Positions 14,222 through 27,504 are shown, counted from the first letter of the stretch. The stretch: 64,000 nt of DNA from Tolypeutes matacus (GCA_026826555.1 JAKSZT010054396.1:14194535-14258534); one strand, 5' to 3'. Notes: generated by a model from the letters alone, not told the origin. Program-made: numbers and translations.

Positions 14222-15779
14222 TGATGAGCAGGAGGGGAAGCTGAGGCCACACAGCCAGATTCAGGACTGGAACCCAGGTCTCCTGCCACCATCCCCTGCA
14301 TCAGGCTGCCTGCATTTAAAAACGAGCTAACCTGAGACTTTACCCACACATAGGAGCAAGGAGGGAGCCTGGTGACCCTTGGGAGCAGGACGGGGTGGGG
14401 CCTCACAGTGTTGGGGTGCTGGGATGGCAGGGCTTGGGGTGCCACTGATGCTGGAAACATTGTCCTAGAGAACATTGGTCACACACACCTACATCTAACA
14501 AAGTCCCTCCCCCAATCCCAACGTGTCCAGAGAAGGGACCACCAGGGCAGAAGCTGGCCCCCACCCTGCTTCCGAAGGAGCCTGAATAGGGAAAGTGAGA
14601 AGCCAGAGTTGCCCGGGGCTGCCTCTCCTAGCTCCCTCCCGTTCCTTCCTCATGCACCTGCTAGCACTGCCCTGTGGTAATTAACAAGGCCCTCAGCACA
14701 CACACACGCACACATACCCCCAAATGCCTCCTTTATCGTGGCTGCCTCCTATCTCGTGGTGGAGTGTGGGGAGAGCCTCCTATCTGCCCGGGCTCCCGGC
14801 CTGCCTGTGGGACAGCTCAGAAGAACTGGCTGCTCAGAGCAGTGGGTGCCACCTCTGTTCGCAGCCCTCACAGAGAACACATCTGCCCTGCACCCCGTCA
14901 CTGGGGAAGCCGGGGCTTAGCCTCGGCCTCTCTTCATTTCCAGCTTTTCATTATCCTCAAATCACCCAGGGGCCTCTGCTCACTGCAGGCAGAGGCTTCT
15001 CAGCAAGTGTTTGTGGCCTGGAGGAAAACAGCCCTTAGTCCCTGCTGCTGAGTGGCTGGGGTGGTGCTGCAGGGGCAGAAGGCAGGGAAGGAGCTGGCAG
15101 AGAGGAGGCCCTGGAGCCACAGGGCTGGCCTGTGTATGACCTCAGCTTTCATTGATGGCACCTACAGGGCTGGGTCTTGAGGAGGAATGAGAGGCAACTT
15201 TAGCACAATAGCCCTCAGGAATTCAGGGACTGGGGTGCTCATACACACTGGGCACCTTCTACCATATTTCTTCAAATACTAGATACCACCAGTAGTGAGG
15301 CACTGCTTTATTTTATATACTACTGAAAAAGGAAAACAGTGTCAATGGAACTGTGGTGTATCATTGATTGTATAGCACATCTGATATCAGATGTGAAAAT
15401 GGGGTGTGTTTGTGCATCTTAGATAAATATGATAAGGAGCTGGCCCTGCTAGGTCTCATCATGTGCCCAGAGAACTGTGATCCAGGGCTGTGTGCAGAAA
15501 ACACTGCAGAGAATGCTACAGCTTGTCAGGGAAGGCTTCCTGGAGGAGGTGGCATCTGGGCTGGGCCTGGGGGCCAGGGTGAGAGCTTCAAGACTCTAAA
15601 CTCTGGGATTCCCACGCAACTGGTCAGGAGAGTAGGCAGCTGCCTCAGACTGTTTCAGGATGGGGGATAGCACCAGAATTCTGCCCATCTCCCACCCCAC
15701 TGGGAAGCTAAGGGAGGACCTTCTCAGGGACATGAAACAAGGCTGCTGCCGGGGTCTAATCCAGGGAAAGTCCCTGCCA

Positions 15780-15990
15780 CAGAGATCTAACCAACCCCCA
15801 AATTAAAGAGCTATTGTTTTCCCTCCTGTTCCTGAGCAGCCGCGCCCTGCATAATTTATCCTTCCTCTGAAGGAGTCCTCAATGCATTATTAATCTGGAA
15901 GGACTCCCTCTTCCCCTTTGCTAATCTCAGCCCATCCAATATTGATGATTATTTACTTTCCTATCTTTAACGCATGTCAGGTTCCAGGGC
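15780..15990. promoter_or_regulatory. Candidate conserved noncoding block
   Basis: A repeat-free segment with CAAATTAAAGAGC, CCTGCATAATTTATCC, AATGCATTATTAATCTGG and ATTGATGATTATTTAC, a dense run of homeodomain-like cores beside CpG-bearing GCAGCCGCGCCC. Its function is an inference. Confidence 0.3.
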
Positions 15991-16269
15991 CTGGGAAGCA
16001 GTGGCTGCTCTTAGAGGGTACTCCGAGCGTACCCGCGGCCTCCCCCAGCTGGGCTCCGCAGGGCTGGCTTCACCACCTCCGCTCAGGGAGAGTCCTCACA
16101 ACACCGGACTCCCGGAGGGCGGGAACTGCCTGGCTGCCCCATCTCGGTAGCCCCAGCATCACAGGGCGCCTGACACAGGCCTTTGGTAAAAAGAATACTG
16201 AATTCATCTTAGACAGCCCATTTAAGGTGGTTCTGCTTCTGAGCTGAGGTCTACTCATTTCTTTTTCTT

Positions 16270-16455
16270 TTTTTTTTTTTTTTTTAAGATTTTATTTATT
16301 TATTCATTTGTCCCCCCCTTGCTGCTTGTGCTCGCTGGGCCAGCCAACCACGCCGTGCGGGCGGGCTTGCCTTCACCAGGAGGCCCAGGGAACCGAACCC
16401 CGGGCCTCCCATATGGTAAACAGGAGCCCTACTGATTGAGCCACAGCCGCTTCCC
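16270..16455 (-). repeat. DAS-type tRNA-derived SINE, antisense
   Basis: Read on the minus strand it starts GGGAAGCGGCTGTGGCTCAA, has a box-B-like GGTTCGGTTCCC and ends in a (TAAA)n/A-rich tail, seen here as the T-run at its low-coordinate end. About 185 bp. Flanking TCTTTTTC words on both sides fit a target duplication in a T-rich site. Confidence 0.85.
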
Positions 16456-17389
16456 TCTTTTTCTTTTTAATATGTCACCCATTCATTTGGCACCCTGCCC
16501 CTGTGATTGAGCCCCAACACTTAAAAAAGTTTTTTGTTCAGCCTAACTCAGGGTTTTTCAAACCAGGAACTAGCACCCCTGGTTTCTACCCACTAGATGC
16601 CAGCAACTTGCCCTCCCCCATTGGACAATGAGAAGTGTCTCCAGGCATTGCCAAATGTTCCCTGGGACCAGCCTGACAGGCCTGGGCCTCGGCTTTGTCC
16701 TCCTGGACAGAGCACTTGCTCCACACAGGTCTGCCTCTCTCTTCCCACAAGCCTTCATTCCACTCTGGAGCTTTCTCTTGGGATCTAAAAAAAGCAGAAG
16801 GGCGACCCTATGCCTCCTAATCTCACAGCAGTTAAGCTGCAGGTTCTAAGGTCAGGGGCCTGTGGGTCCTGCCTTCAGAGCTTCTTCTGTCTGAGCAAAT
16901 GTCCTGATACATGCTTTCCTCCTTTCTATGCCTTGGTTTCCCAATCTGTCCGTCATCTTTCATGAGCCCAGTGGGGGAAAAAGTTCTTCTTGTGGTCTTC
17001 AAAAGTGCAGTTTCCACTCAACACCCCCCACCCTGCCAAGAGGTGGAGCATAGGATCCCCAGAAGCTTCCCCCCGGCTTGTGCGGAGCTCATGACAAAGC
17101 GCCCACTGAGATAGCGTGTGAGGCCTTGAGCAGCTTTACTGGGGGGGCAGGGCACTCCCAACCCCAGCCCGAGAAAATCTGGCCCGTCTAACCTCAGCCT
17201 CTCTCTGCCTCCTGCCCCGCCTGAGCCTTGTCACAGGACTGAATCCATGAGCCCCAGGAAGGAAGCTTCTCCAACACTTCAGTCCCTTTATAAACTCTTT
17301 GTAGCGCACACAAAGGAACCATCCTCCTTCACAAAGAAGCAACCTTGAGAAAGAGAGTGCCCGTGCACCGGGCCTCCGAAACAGCCCCT

Positions 17390-17640
17390 CCACTATTGGA
17401 TTGTCATAGGTGAATTCCAGCAGCCATGACGGGGCATTACCTTTGAAAGATGTGATTTAGCCAACAGATGCAGCCTTGATAGAAAGCTCACAGTGGCCGA
17501 AAGAAAGGCAGAAAAATCCACCCTGAAAAGATTCCTGTAATGTTCAGCTTTCAGCTCCTATTAGCTTGTGATTAATCTACGTCCGGGGAAAATGGGAAAA
17601 AGGAAAAAGGATTTAAAAAAAGAACAGAACAAGCCTAAAC
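17390..17640. promoter_or_regulatory. Candidate conserved noncoding block
   Basis: Repeat-free sequence containing CCATGACGGGGCATTACC, GAAAGATGTGATTTAGCC, AGCTTGTGATTAATCTACG and TCCGGGGAAAATGGG, with surviving CpGs. There is no coding signal. Regulatory function is an inference. Confidence 0.3.
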
Positions 17641-18589
17641 CCCAGTGATTGTGAGTTTTGCCAGAGCCTTGTCAGCAGTCATTGGCAGGCCCTGTGCCCT
17701 AAAGGACTGGCTCCTGCTGGAGGAGGGCTGCTGGGAGGCCTGTAAACCCCCCTGTGGGGCACCCAGGCGCCCTGGAAGGTGGTGGCAGTCCACAGTCACA
17801 GTCTCTCAGTCATTCCCTCTTTCCAGTGGAAGTTTTGGAGTTTTTATAGTAAAAGACAAATAATTAAATTAAGAAAACAGATATCCCATTTTAAAAAGAA
17901 TCTTAGGGGCATGAGAAGAAAGAGATACGTGATTTTAGATTTGGTTTGGAGCTGTCTGGTTTCCCAGAGCAAAAAGTAAAATAACTGCTTAGATTCACCC
18001 AAAAGCTGCCAGTGATGCCAGCAGAGATCAAAAGCAGAAAACGTGGGGGATTCTTAGGAGCCTTTTGTGAGACCTAAATTAAGAGACAAAGAAGCAAATA
18101 CAGTGTCAGTTGTGTGTCTCGTATGTTTGTCATAGGGTGGTGTTCTCACCAAAGCATGAACCTATAGTGGGCGAACTTTGGCATGGCCCTTCGTGGGGCA
18201 GGGACAGAAGAAGCATCGATTCATGGGCAGGGCAGAAGTGGGCAGTGCTGGAGAACTTTTAGAATCTCCAGGGCTGGGCAGAGCCTGTCCCTGGAGCCAG
18301 AGCCCATGCATGCCAGTCACCACGACTGCATCTGAGTTTGTCCCTAAAGCCCTAAACCCAAACTCCAGAGGAGGCCCCTGGAATGTTGGGACCTAGGAAG
18401 GCTGTGCCTAAGGGCTTTGCTTAGGGCACTAGGGCAGAGAGTAATACCCCCAAACCATCAGGGCCCCCAAGCGGGCTGCTGTCTCCCCTTACAATTCTGG
18501 GGGCGCAGGAAGAAGTTTTTCTGAGACCATCAGAGTCTGAATCATTTGTTCTATCAGATTTTCTTTCTGAGTCTTCAAACACTCATTAC

Positions 18590-19480
18590 TTACCCACACT
18601 CTTCTTTTTTATAATATATTTACTATTTTTATTGCTTTATAGATTTAATAGATGCTCAGTTACATAAAGGGAAAAAACTCAGAATCACTTGTAATTTCTC
18701 AACACAGATAAACACAAAAGCCTTTTTATTGTAATTTGTTCATTCTTCACCCATGTCTGTATTTATATATCTATATCGTTCTTTTCCTATTTTGGATCAT
18801 GGTTTTCTATACAATTGGCTAGTTCCTCTTAAACTTATATCATGTTATTATATATTTTGGAAAATATTTGAATACCTCTCTAACATTCCTCCATCTGGAT
18901 TGCTGTAATTCAATTAACCAGTACCCTGTCTGCAGACACAGCATGAGACGGCAGACAGTACACCGTCGGACATCCCAGCTCTACCACTGACTTAGCCATG
19001 TGACCTTAGGCAAGTCACATAATGTCCAACTGCGCCTGTAAAACAGAAGCTATAATGCCTAACTCACAGGCATATTGGAAGAATAGAAATATATGTGTAA
19101 AGTGCCTGGTGCTCTAAAAGCCTGACCGTATACCATTTCTTATTATTTAAATTGCCTCCATTTTCCACTGTTATAAATAATGCTTCAGGGAGCACCTTTG
19201 TGCATAAATCTTTCTCCACAACTATTTCTTTCGGATAGATTCTTAGAAATGGAATTACAAGACCAAAGGGTCTGAATATTTTTAGGACTCGTGATACATA
19301 ACCCCTAGTCGTTTCCTAAAAACGATTACGAACATTGAGTATTGTCCCATTTTTAAATATTTACTGTTTTGAGAGAGAAAAAGAGGCATCCAATTGTTTT
19401 GATTTGATGATTAATGAGGCTAAACATTTTCTGAGATGATTATTAGCTATTTGCACTTCCTATTCAGGAATTGTCTGCTC
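18590..19480 (-). repeat. Old L1 (L1ME/L1M-like) 3' region, antisense
   Basis: Phrases typical of antisense L1 3' UTR are present: TTATAAATAATGCTTCAGG, TTTGTGCATAAATCTTTC, TCGGATAGATTCTTAGAAA and ACCAAAGGGTCTGAATATT. An MIR interrupts the text at 18930-19130. Confidence 0.65.
18930..19130 (+). repeat. MIR SINE, sense
   Basis: It reads CTCTACCACTGACTTAGCC, then ATGTGACCTTAGGCAAGTCA, then GTGTAAAGTGCCTGGTGC, the MIR order. It lies inside LINE-derived text. Confidence 0.75.
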
Positions 19481-19559
19481 CTGTCCACCCCCTCATTTTT
19501 TCATGAGAAAACCAGGGCACCCAGAGAGAAGCAACTTGGCTGGGCTTCACACAATTAGT

Positions 19560-19840
19560 TTGTTCATTAATTTATTCACCAACTACATCTTGAACCCCTC
19601 CAGTGTGTGAGAAACTCTTCTGGGCCCCAGGGCACAATACAGAGGTGAACAAAGCAGGCAAAGGGCCTTCCTGCATGGAGCTGCAACCTAGTTGGGGAGC
19701 CAGATGATAAATAAGCCAAATGACATATTAAATAATATGCAGTGAAATTTCTATTCATTCCCAAATATTTAATTGGGTACTGAATAGAGCCAGGCTTTGG
19801 GGGCTCTAGCAATGACCCAGAGAGACAAAGCCCTTGTCTT
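19560..19840 (-). repeat. L2 LINE 3' end, antisense
   Basis: It reads TTCATTAATTTATTCACC, then CCCAGGGCACAATACAGAGG and TGCATGGAGCTGCAACCTAG, an antisense L2 terminus. Confidence 0.65.
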
Positions 19841-20739
19841 CATAGAACTTAGCAGAACCAAGATTTGTACCCAGGCTCCTCCTGCCAGCCAGTGCATGCT
19901 TCTCTTACTGTATCACCGAAGCTGGACTCCAGAGCAGGGAGGCAGATGACACAGGGACTCTAAGAACCTTGCCTCTGATGTCTAGCACTTTCCCTGGTGT
20001 GTTAGCCTGGATGCTTCCAGAAGCAGAAGCCAAACACAAGAGATTTCCTAGGGGAAATGCCTATGTGGAGAAATGGAGAGGGAGCCAGCAGGCTGGGCAA
20101 GCCATCCAACCCCAATGCAGATTTGACCCACGTGAAGGAGAGAAAGAAGGAAGGAAGGGTCTTGGCTGCAATACAGTTCTAAGGAAGTCCAGTAAGACAG
20201 AGATTCTTCAAGACAGAGTTGCCCTTCAGAGGATTCCTGCATCTCCCAAGGATGTGCCATATTAGTGTCCCTGCTGTGCTCAGTCACTGCCTGGAGCAAC
20301 CCATAGGAAGTGTGGCCTCTGTGCAAATGTAGCGATGGATTTCAGCACATAGCAGCTGGGACCATCGGTCAATTTTGCTCCCGCAGGAAATCCAAGAGGC
20401 ATGTTTTCATGGTCACCACACACTGCATCACCTCTGATCATGATGGACATTAGTTGTTTGATCAGATCTCTGCCAGCCAGAAGTTGCCCACAGAAATACA
20501 CTCTCTAGAGGTCATGCCGGGCAGCCTCTTCCTCCAGCCAAATGGTCATCTCTGGCCCAGACAGATATGGGATAGAGAAGAGCTTGCTCCTTGAAGAGTT
20601 CTGGCCAATCACAGCTGGAGGGTATTCTCTCCAATGCTGACAGTGCCAGAGCAGGGAAGTCCCGTTTTAACTCAGCAAACACAAGCTCTGGACCAGTCAT
20701 ATTCCCTAAGGCAAGGCACTGAAGAGCCTGCCCTCTGCT

Positions 20740-22210
<1,471 letters not shown>

Positions 22211-22339
22211 CTTTATGAGGTTTGATTCTGGGGAACTTGACATTGGAAGTGAAATCCTCTTCAAAGGCCAGGCGTGATGGTGGGTCGAAGGACCCAGTCA
22301 CTGAGGGGTCTGCCGTGGCCACGTTTTTTATTGTGCGGG

Positions 22340-22540
22340 AAGTAGTTTGTGCTGTAGAAGGAGCATGGTCTTTAGAGCCACAAACCTCAGGCACCTCCTG
22401 GCTGTGCTACTCACCAGCTGTGTCACCTTGGACAAGAGACCTACCTTCTCTTTATTCAGTTTCCTTACCTGGGAAGTGGACCATTACCTGCCTTGCAAGG
22501 TTTCCATAAGGTATAGTGATAAGATATTATAAAGTACCTT
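22340..22540 (+). repeat. MIR SINE, sense
   Basis: It reads GGAGCATGGTCTTTAGAGCC, then TACTCACCAGCTGTGTCACC and TTGCAAGGTTTCCATAAGG. Confidence 0.75.
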
Positions 22541-22543
22541 ACG

Positions 22544-22708
22544 GCAGTGCTTCTCAGGCTTTAATGAAACTTATGATTCAACTGGAGTTCTAGTTAAAGT
22601 ATAGACTGATCAGGAGGTCTAGGGTCGGGCCAGAGGGTCTACATGTCTAACAAGCGCTCAGGTGATGTGATGCTGCTGGTCTAATTCGCACTTTGAGTGG
22701 GAAGGTGA
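22544..22708 (+). repeat. MER5-like DNA transposon
   Basis: It runs from CAGTGCTTCTCAGGCTTTAA to CACTTTGAGTGGGAAGG, with ACAAGCGCTCAGGTGATG inside, matching the MER5 order. Confidence 0.7.
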
Positions 22709-22717
22709 TGCACAGCC

Positions 22718-22860
22718 GTGGTTCTCAGCTTTGCACACTGGAATCACCTGGGGGTCTTTACAAATGCTGATGCCTGAGCCATCTCTCAGGGATTCTGATG
22801 TATTTGGCCTGAGGTGTGGTCTGGTTGAGGTCAGCATGGGGCCAAGGTGGAGAACCGCTG
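22718..22860 (+). repeat. MER5A-like DNA transposon, near-complete ends
   Basis: It starts CGTGGTTCTCAGCTTTGC and ends GGTGGAGAACCGCTG, which are complementary-type termini. The internal AATCACCTGGGGGTCTTTAC fits MER5A. It sits directly after another MER5-like copy in the same orientation. Confidence 0.72.
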
Positions 22861-23734
22861 ACTTACAAGGAAGGCCTTGTCATGACCCTGGGAGTGAGGG
22901 CTTGCCTGGTGACAATGTCTTCTGTAGAGCAGGTGGCCCTTGGTCTGCAGAGTAGGGCTCAGAACAAAACACTTTTCGGCTCCTTCATCCTCCTCCCCAA
23001 AGCAGAGAAAACGGGAGCGGGGAATCCACTCCAGTGGCATCTTTGAAAGGGAAAGAAATCTGTTCCTCCTACAGGGTTCCTCTCTAACTTACCTGTGTTG
23101 GTGTGAGTTTTGTCCATCACGTCCACGGAAAAAATGGAAGTGCCCTAGGTTTGGGGTTTGAGTAGTAGGGAAGAGTTGTTCGGGGATTAAAAATCTCATG
23201 TAGCGAAGTGCTCAGGTGACTGCAGCTGAGGTGACCTGAGAGTGGGACCTGAGTTGGGTGGGGGTGGGTCCTGCCTGCCAATCCCGGCTTGGCTACTCAG
23301 GTAGAGTTACAGCTCAGGGCAATGGCTTCCTCTCTCAGGTCCCAGCTCCACCATCTGTAAGTCATGTGTGCACGACTCCTCCATCCCTGTCTTCATCGTG
23401 TGTGTGCAGGGGCAGATGTACCCACTGATTTCTCAGATGGTGTGCTATGCTGACCAAGCCAGAAAACACACCCTTTTGGGAAATGAGGGGAAGTGGGAGC
23501 AAAGAGATGTCATCAAGCGTAGAGTCTGATCTTTTACATTTGTCTTTGGGCTTGGGTCCTTTTATCACCTGCTGAGAGTCTCACTCCCACCCCCCCCCCC
23601 TTCTCCTTTTTCACACCCAGCAGTCTGCCTAGTCGCTAGGTCCTTAGAAGAAGGTGCTCAGGGCCTGGAGAAGGCCTCGGAAGGCTAGTGTCCTTGCTCC
23701 CACTACCCCCAGGCCACTGCCTCTTTTCTTCCTA

Positions 23735-23900
23735 GCTGGGATGCAAATGACTTTACATCATTGAACTACTTTTGTAGGACTTGGCCCTAATCGGAATCAT
23801 CTTGCTCCAGCGTCCCCCTGCTGGGGGCTCGGGGCCAAGATAGATTGTGGGTCAAGCTGCCGTGGTGAGAACCTGCAAATTTCCATCCATCTCCTCCTGC
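23735..23900. promoter_or_regulatory. Repeat-poor block with a CTCF-like motif
   Basis: The segment 23807-23824 reads, on the minus strand, CCAGCAGGGGGACGCTGG, close to the core of the CTCF motif (CCA.nAGnnGGC). Nearby are ATGCAAATGACTTTACATC (octamer-like) and CAAGATAGATTGTGGG. The match is to a short motif only, and binding is an inference. Confidence 0.3.
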
Positions 23901-24284
23901 CCAGCCTCATTATACCTGGAAAGGCTCTTCTGGAGCCCTGTTGGGTGTTGGGCAGGAGCCCTTCGAGGTGATTACGGAACAGTGAATTGTTGTCATGCAG
24001 CTTGACTCATTCCTGTGCGCTCCAGGCTCCAGGAGGCAAGCCATGGCTCTTGCCCTCACCCCAGCTTCTGAATGAGTGCAGATTCCCACAATTCGCCAGC
24101 TCTGGACAGAGCAGATGATCAGGGCAATCCACAGAGCAGACTCACTGAGACCCTCACAAAATGTTCCTGAGTCAGTGGTAATTAACAATGCCTTTATTTG
24201 TTGCTTGGTTTGTGAATTTATGTAGCTGTCTTTTTCCTTGAAAGATTTTAGGATGGGCAATTAAAGACAAAAGGGCCCAGAGTG

Positions 24285-24420
24285 TCTGGAGACCTTGATA
24301 CTAGACTTAGCAACCTTGGGCATGTTGTGTCACCTTGCTGGGCCTCAGTTTCCTCATCTGTAAAATGGGAGGAGTCACCTCAGCCCTGCCTGCTATTGGC
24401 AGCCAACATAGTAATGGGTA
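24285..24420 (+). repeat. MIR SINE, sense
   Basis: It reads TTAGCAACCTTGGGCATG, then CTGGGCCTCAGTTTCCTC and ATCTGTAAAATGGGAGGAG. Confidence 0.8.
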
Positions 24421-24839
24421 TGAGGCCACAGTCAGCAGTCCCTCCCACCAGAGCTTTTCCCACCAAGGGCTCTTTAGAGAGGCTATTGGGGTAGCGTTAT
24501 GAAAGAAGAGTCTCTGAGGGCTGAGAATAGTGTCAGGCTCAACATAAACGTGAGGAGCCCTGGTGAAGTGCAGAGCCACCTCTGGAGCTCAGTCGCATGC
24601 CTGCTCCAGCCAGGTGGTCCCATCACCCTTGCCTCGCCCCCTGAGGGCATGCAGCTACAGGCAGAAGCAAGCCCAGCTGGACCTGGGCTGCGTGTGCTAG
24701 ACCTTACACTCTTTCTCCTCCCTTCCCAGGACACTGGGTATTTACTCTGTTAAGGACCTGAGGTGCAGGTGGGAGTATGGAAAGACTAATCATCCCGCCA
24801 TCAAGGAGCTTGTGCTCTAACAGTAATACTATTCACACT

Positions 24840-25030
24840 AGCAGCTAACATTTATTGAGTCCCTGCTGAACGCATTATCTCACTGATTCCTCACAAGAGC
24901 CCTATGGAGGTGCGTTCTCATTATCATTGATTTGCAAATGAAGAACTCAGGTTCACCGAGTTCAAACCAAGTTCAAGCCAAAAGTGCCTTGCTCAGGTGA
25001 AGCACCAGGTGGAGCCACTGGAACCATTTG
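24840..25030 (-). repeat. MIR SINE, antisense
   Basis: It reads AACATTTATTGAGTCCCTGC, then CATTATCTCACTGATTCCTC and AAATGAAGAACTCAGG. Confidence 0.7.
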
Positions 25031-25044
25031 TTAGTTGAGTTTTA

Positions 25045-25235
25045 GTTAAAGGGTCACCATGGTTTTGGAACCACTCAAATCTGAATTCAAATCCTGGCAA
25101 TTCAATTATCTATCTAAGCCTGAATTTCCTCATCTGTTAAAAGGAGACTTTGCTCTGAGAGTGAGAAACTTCATATGGAAAGTTCTTCACTCAGTGCCTG
25201 AAACATGGTAGACATTCAGAAACTGGTCACAATTA
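25045..25235 (+). repeat. MIR-like SINE, sense, degraded
   Basis: It reads AATTCAAATCCTGGCAATTC, then CTGAATTTCCTCATCTG, then AGTGCCTGAAACATGGTAG, the sense MIR order with many changes. Confidence 0.6.
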
Positions 25236-25870
25236 CTACTAAACTGTGAGATAGTGGAGGAACATTGCTTCCCCCATGCCCAGCACCCACCTCCAAGTGA
25301 ATGTCAGCTCCTAGCTGGAGCTGAGCCATGAGCATGTGCTGCTGCTGTTCCAGGCAGCTCCACCCAGGCATCTCTGGTTCACCTTGTATAGTCCGTCTCA
25401 GGAGGCACTATGGGTGGACCTGCCTGTCCATGTTTAGGGCGATGGAGGTAGGGATGGAGGTGGCCAGAGCATCTGGGTATTTCACACGTTGGCTTGGCAG
25501 CAGCTGTGAAATCTCTTGGGGGTAATTGGTGAATTGCACTGGGGCTACCTGGTGGAGAAAAAGAACCTGGTTCTGCTCTTTCAGCCTCTGTTTCTCATCT
25601 GAAAAATGGGAATGGAATTCTCTGTCCGCCAGAATCAAGGGAGTGGGAGCCAGTCATTGAAATGGGAGTGCTGAAGTTGAGAGCAGTGTTGTTTCTGCTC
25701 CCAGCCTTCTCTGTGGCCCATCAGAACCCAGGGGTTGATGAGGGCAGTGTGAGGGGTCACCCTGGCTGCCCACACAGAGGACTCAGGCCAGCAGAGCCTG
25801 GAGGTCCCTGCAGCCCTGTCCTGGGAGTGTCTGTGTGAAGGATGATACAAAAATGAGGGACTTTCTTCCC

Positions 25871-25914
25871 ACCACCCCACCCCCACCCCCACCCCCACCC
25901 CCACCCCCACCCCC
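25871..25914. repeat. Simple repeat (CCCCCA)n, G-rich on minus strand
   Basis: About seven CCCCCA units. The minus strand carries at least four G5 tracts separated by one T, the pattern expected to form a G-quadruplex. It lies next to a SINE at 25934. Confidence 0.9.
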
Positions 25915-25933
25915 GTGCTATGGGAGTAACTTC

Positions 25934-26041
25934 TTTTTTTTTTTTTCTTTTCTTTTTTTTTACTGGGAGGTCCCGGGAATCGAACCCGGGTCCCTCCATA
26001 TGGGAGACGGATGCCCAACCAGTTGAGCTACATCCGACCCC
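25934..26041 (-). repeat. Short DAS-type SINE (~100 bp) with 12-bp target duplication
   Basis: On the minus strand it reads GGGGTCGGATGTAGCTCAAC with box B GGTTCGATTCCC and a poly(A) tail. GGGAGTAACTTC is duplicated at 25922-25933 and 26042-26053. This is the short tRNA-like form, related to the copies at 26353 and 49972. Confidence 0.9.
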
Positions 26042-26119
26042 GGGAGTAACTTCATTGTGGATGAGGGAACTAAGCAGATCTGAGCAGACCAGCAGGGTGC
26101 CATCCACTTGGACATTGGG

Positions 26120-26720
26120 GTCACATCACCCTTCTCTATAGCTTCTCATTGCCCACCAAATAAAGTTCCAGCTCCAGCCCCTTGTAGTCTGCCCTCAGAA
26201 CTAGAGTTAGTCCACTCTGACTTCATCTCCTGCCAAGCCCTGCCACAAACCTGTGCTGTGGCCACACACAACTCACAAATATAGTGTCCACTTTGGGGCT
26301 TCTGATTGTGCCTTTTCTCAAGCTATTCCCTCTTCCTAAAATGCCCTCCCCAGGGGTCGGAGGTGGCTCAACTGGTTGAGCGTCCATCTCCCATATGGAG
26401 GGACCCGGGTTTGATCCCCGGGACCTCCCGGTAAAAAAAATAAAATAAAATAAAATAAAATGCCCTCCCCACTGTCTTTACCTCAGTCTATGAAAATCTT
26501 TCTCAGACTTTCAGGCTAAGATCAAAGGCTGCCTCTTCCATGAAGCCTTCCTTGAATGCTCCTCACTTCAGAATTAATCATCCCATCTCCTCTGTTCCCA
26601 CACCACATGGCTCATACTCAGAATCTGGCTCCTGAGGGCTGGGGCATGTCTCCCTCCAGCCCCTGCACTGCCTGCCCACCCCCACCCCCAAATTCCTACC
26701 ACATGAAAGTCTTACGCAAT
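26120..26720 (+). repeat. L2 LINE, sense, interrupted by a SINE
   Basis: Words typical of L2 3' sequence are present: CTCATTGCCCACCAAATAAA, CAAGCTATTCCCTCTTCC, CAGGCTAAGATCAAAGGC and CATGAAGCCTTCCTTGAATG. A SINE splits it at 26353-26456. Confidence 0.7.
26353..26456 (+). repeat. Short DAS-type SINE, sense, with 15-bp target duplication
   Basis: It starts GGGGTCGGAGGTGGCTCAAC, has box B GGTTTGATCCCC (one change from GGTTCGATCCC) and ends in a (TAAAA)n tail. AAAATGCCCTCCCCA flanks it at 26338-26352 and 26457-26471. It is inserted in an L2. Confidence 0.92.
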
Positions 26721-26979
26721 AAACTCTCTTTGTGATGAATGAAATCTCTGGAAAGAGCAATGACCTTAAAGCAGAGGTTTCCAGAACTGACTTTCATAGA
26801 AAGGAAATTCCCGGCATTTCTCAAGGAGCCTTGCCAACCGGGCTGGCGCTTGAACCCCCCCATTGGCTTCTCTGCAGTTCAGATAAACAGATAACTGCAG
26901 GGGAACTGCAGCAGCTGTCCCCCAACAATCTCTCTGCATTCTCTGGGCAAAGGCTATGAGCTTCTACCTTATACAGTTC

Positions 26980-27255
26980 TGAGTAGTGGTTATAAATGAA
27001 CACTGGAGCTGGTCTCCCTGCCTTCAAATACCAGCTTTCCCACTTATTAGCTGTGTGATCTTGGCAAGATACTTTACCTCTCTGTGCTTCTATTTTCTTC
27101 ATATGTTAAAGGAGAATGATAATAAAACCCATAGGCTTAATGGGCTGATTAAATCGGTTAGTGCATAAAAGTCCTTTGAATGCCTGGCAGATGAGTAATC
27201 TTTCAACAAGTGTTGACTATTTTTGTTGATGATTATGATGATGATGTTACTGCCG
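26980..27255 (+). repeat. MIR SINE, sense, with a (GAT)n-like end
   Basis: It reads CACTGGAGCTGGTCTCCC, then CTTATTAGCTGTGTGATC, then AGATACTTTACCTCTCTG and CAACAAGTGTTGACTA. A short GAT/ATG run follows at 27225-27250. Confidence 0.75.
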
Positions 27256-27504
27256 CTATTGTTGTCATTTACCCCAAGGAGTCCCCTTCCTGAAGGGGCT
27301 GTCTTATTTGGGGGTGCAGGTGGAAATGGTTTGAGGAAGGATGGGGCTGAGTTAGTTGAAGCTTCCTCCTGGCTGGGAGCAGTGGGGCTGCCGGGGGCTC
27401 CTGGGTTCCCAAGACGGGCTGCAGAACCCAGAAGAGAATTTCTCCTCAAAGCTGGGAGGCCAGTTTCTCACACACACACCCCACGCTCCTCCACTAACCG
27501 GCTT

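Noticed and set aside
25934..26041. tRNA gene candidates (A and B box sequences)
   Set aside because: All such copies have A-rich tails and target duplications and lie in repeats, so they are SINEs derived from tRNA and not tRNA genes.
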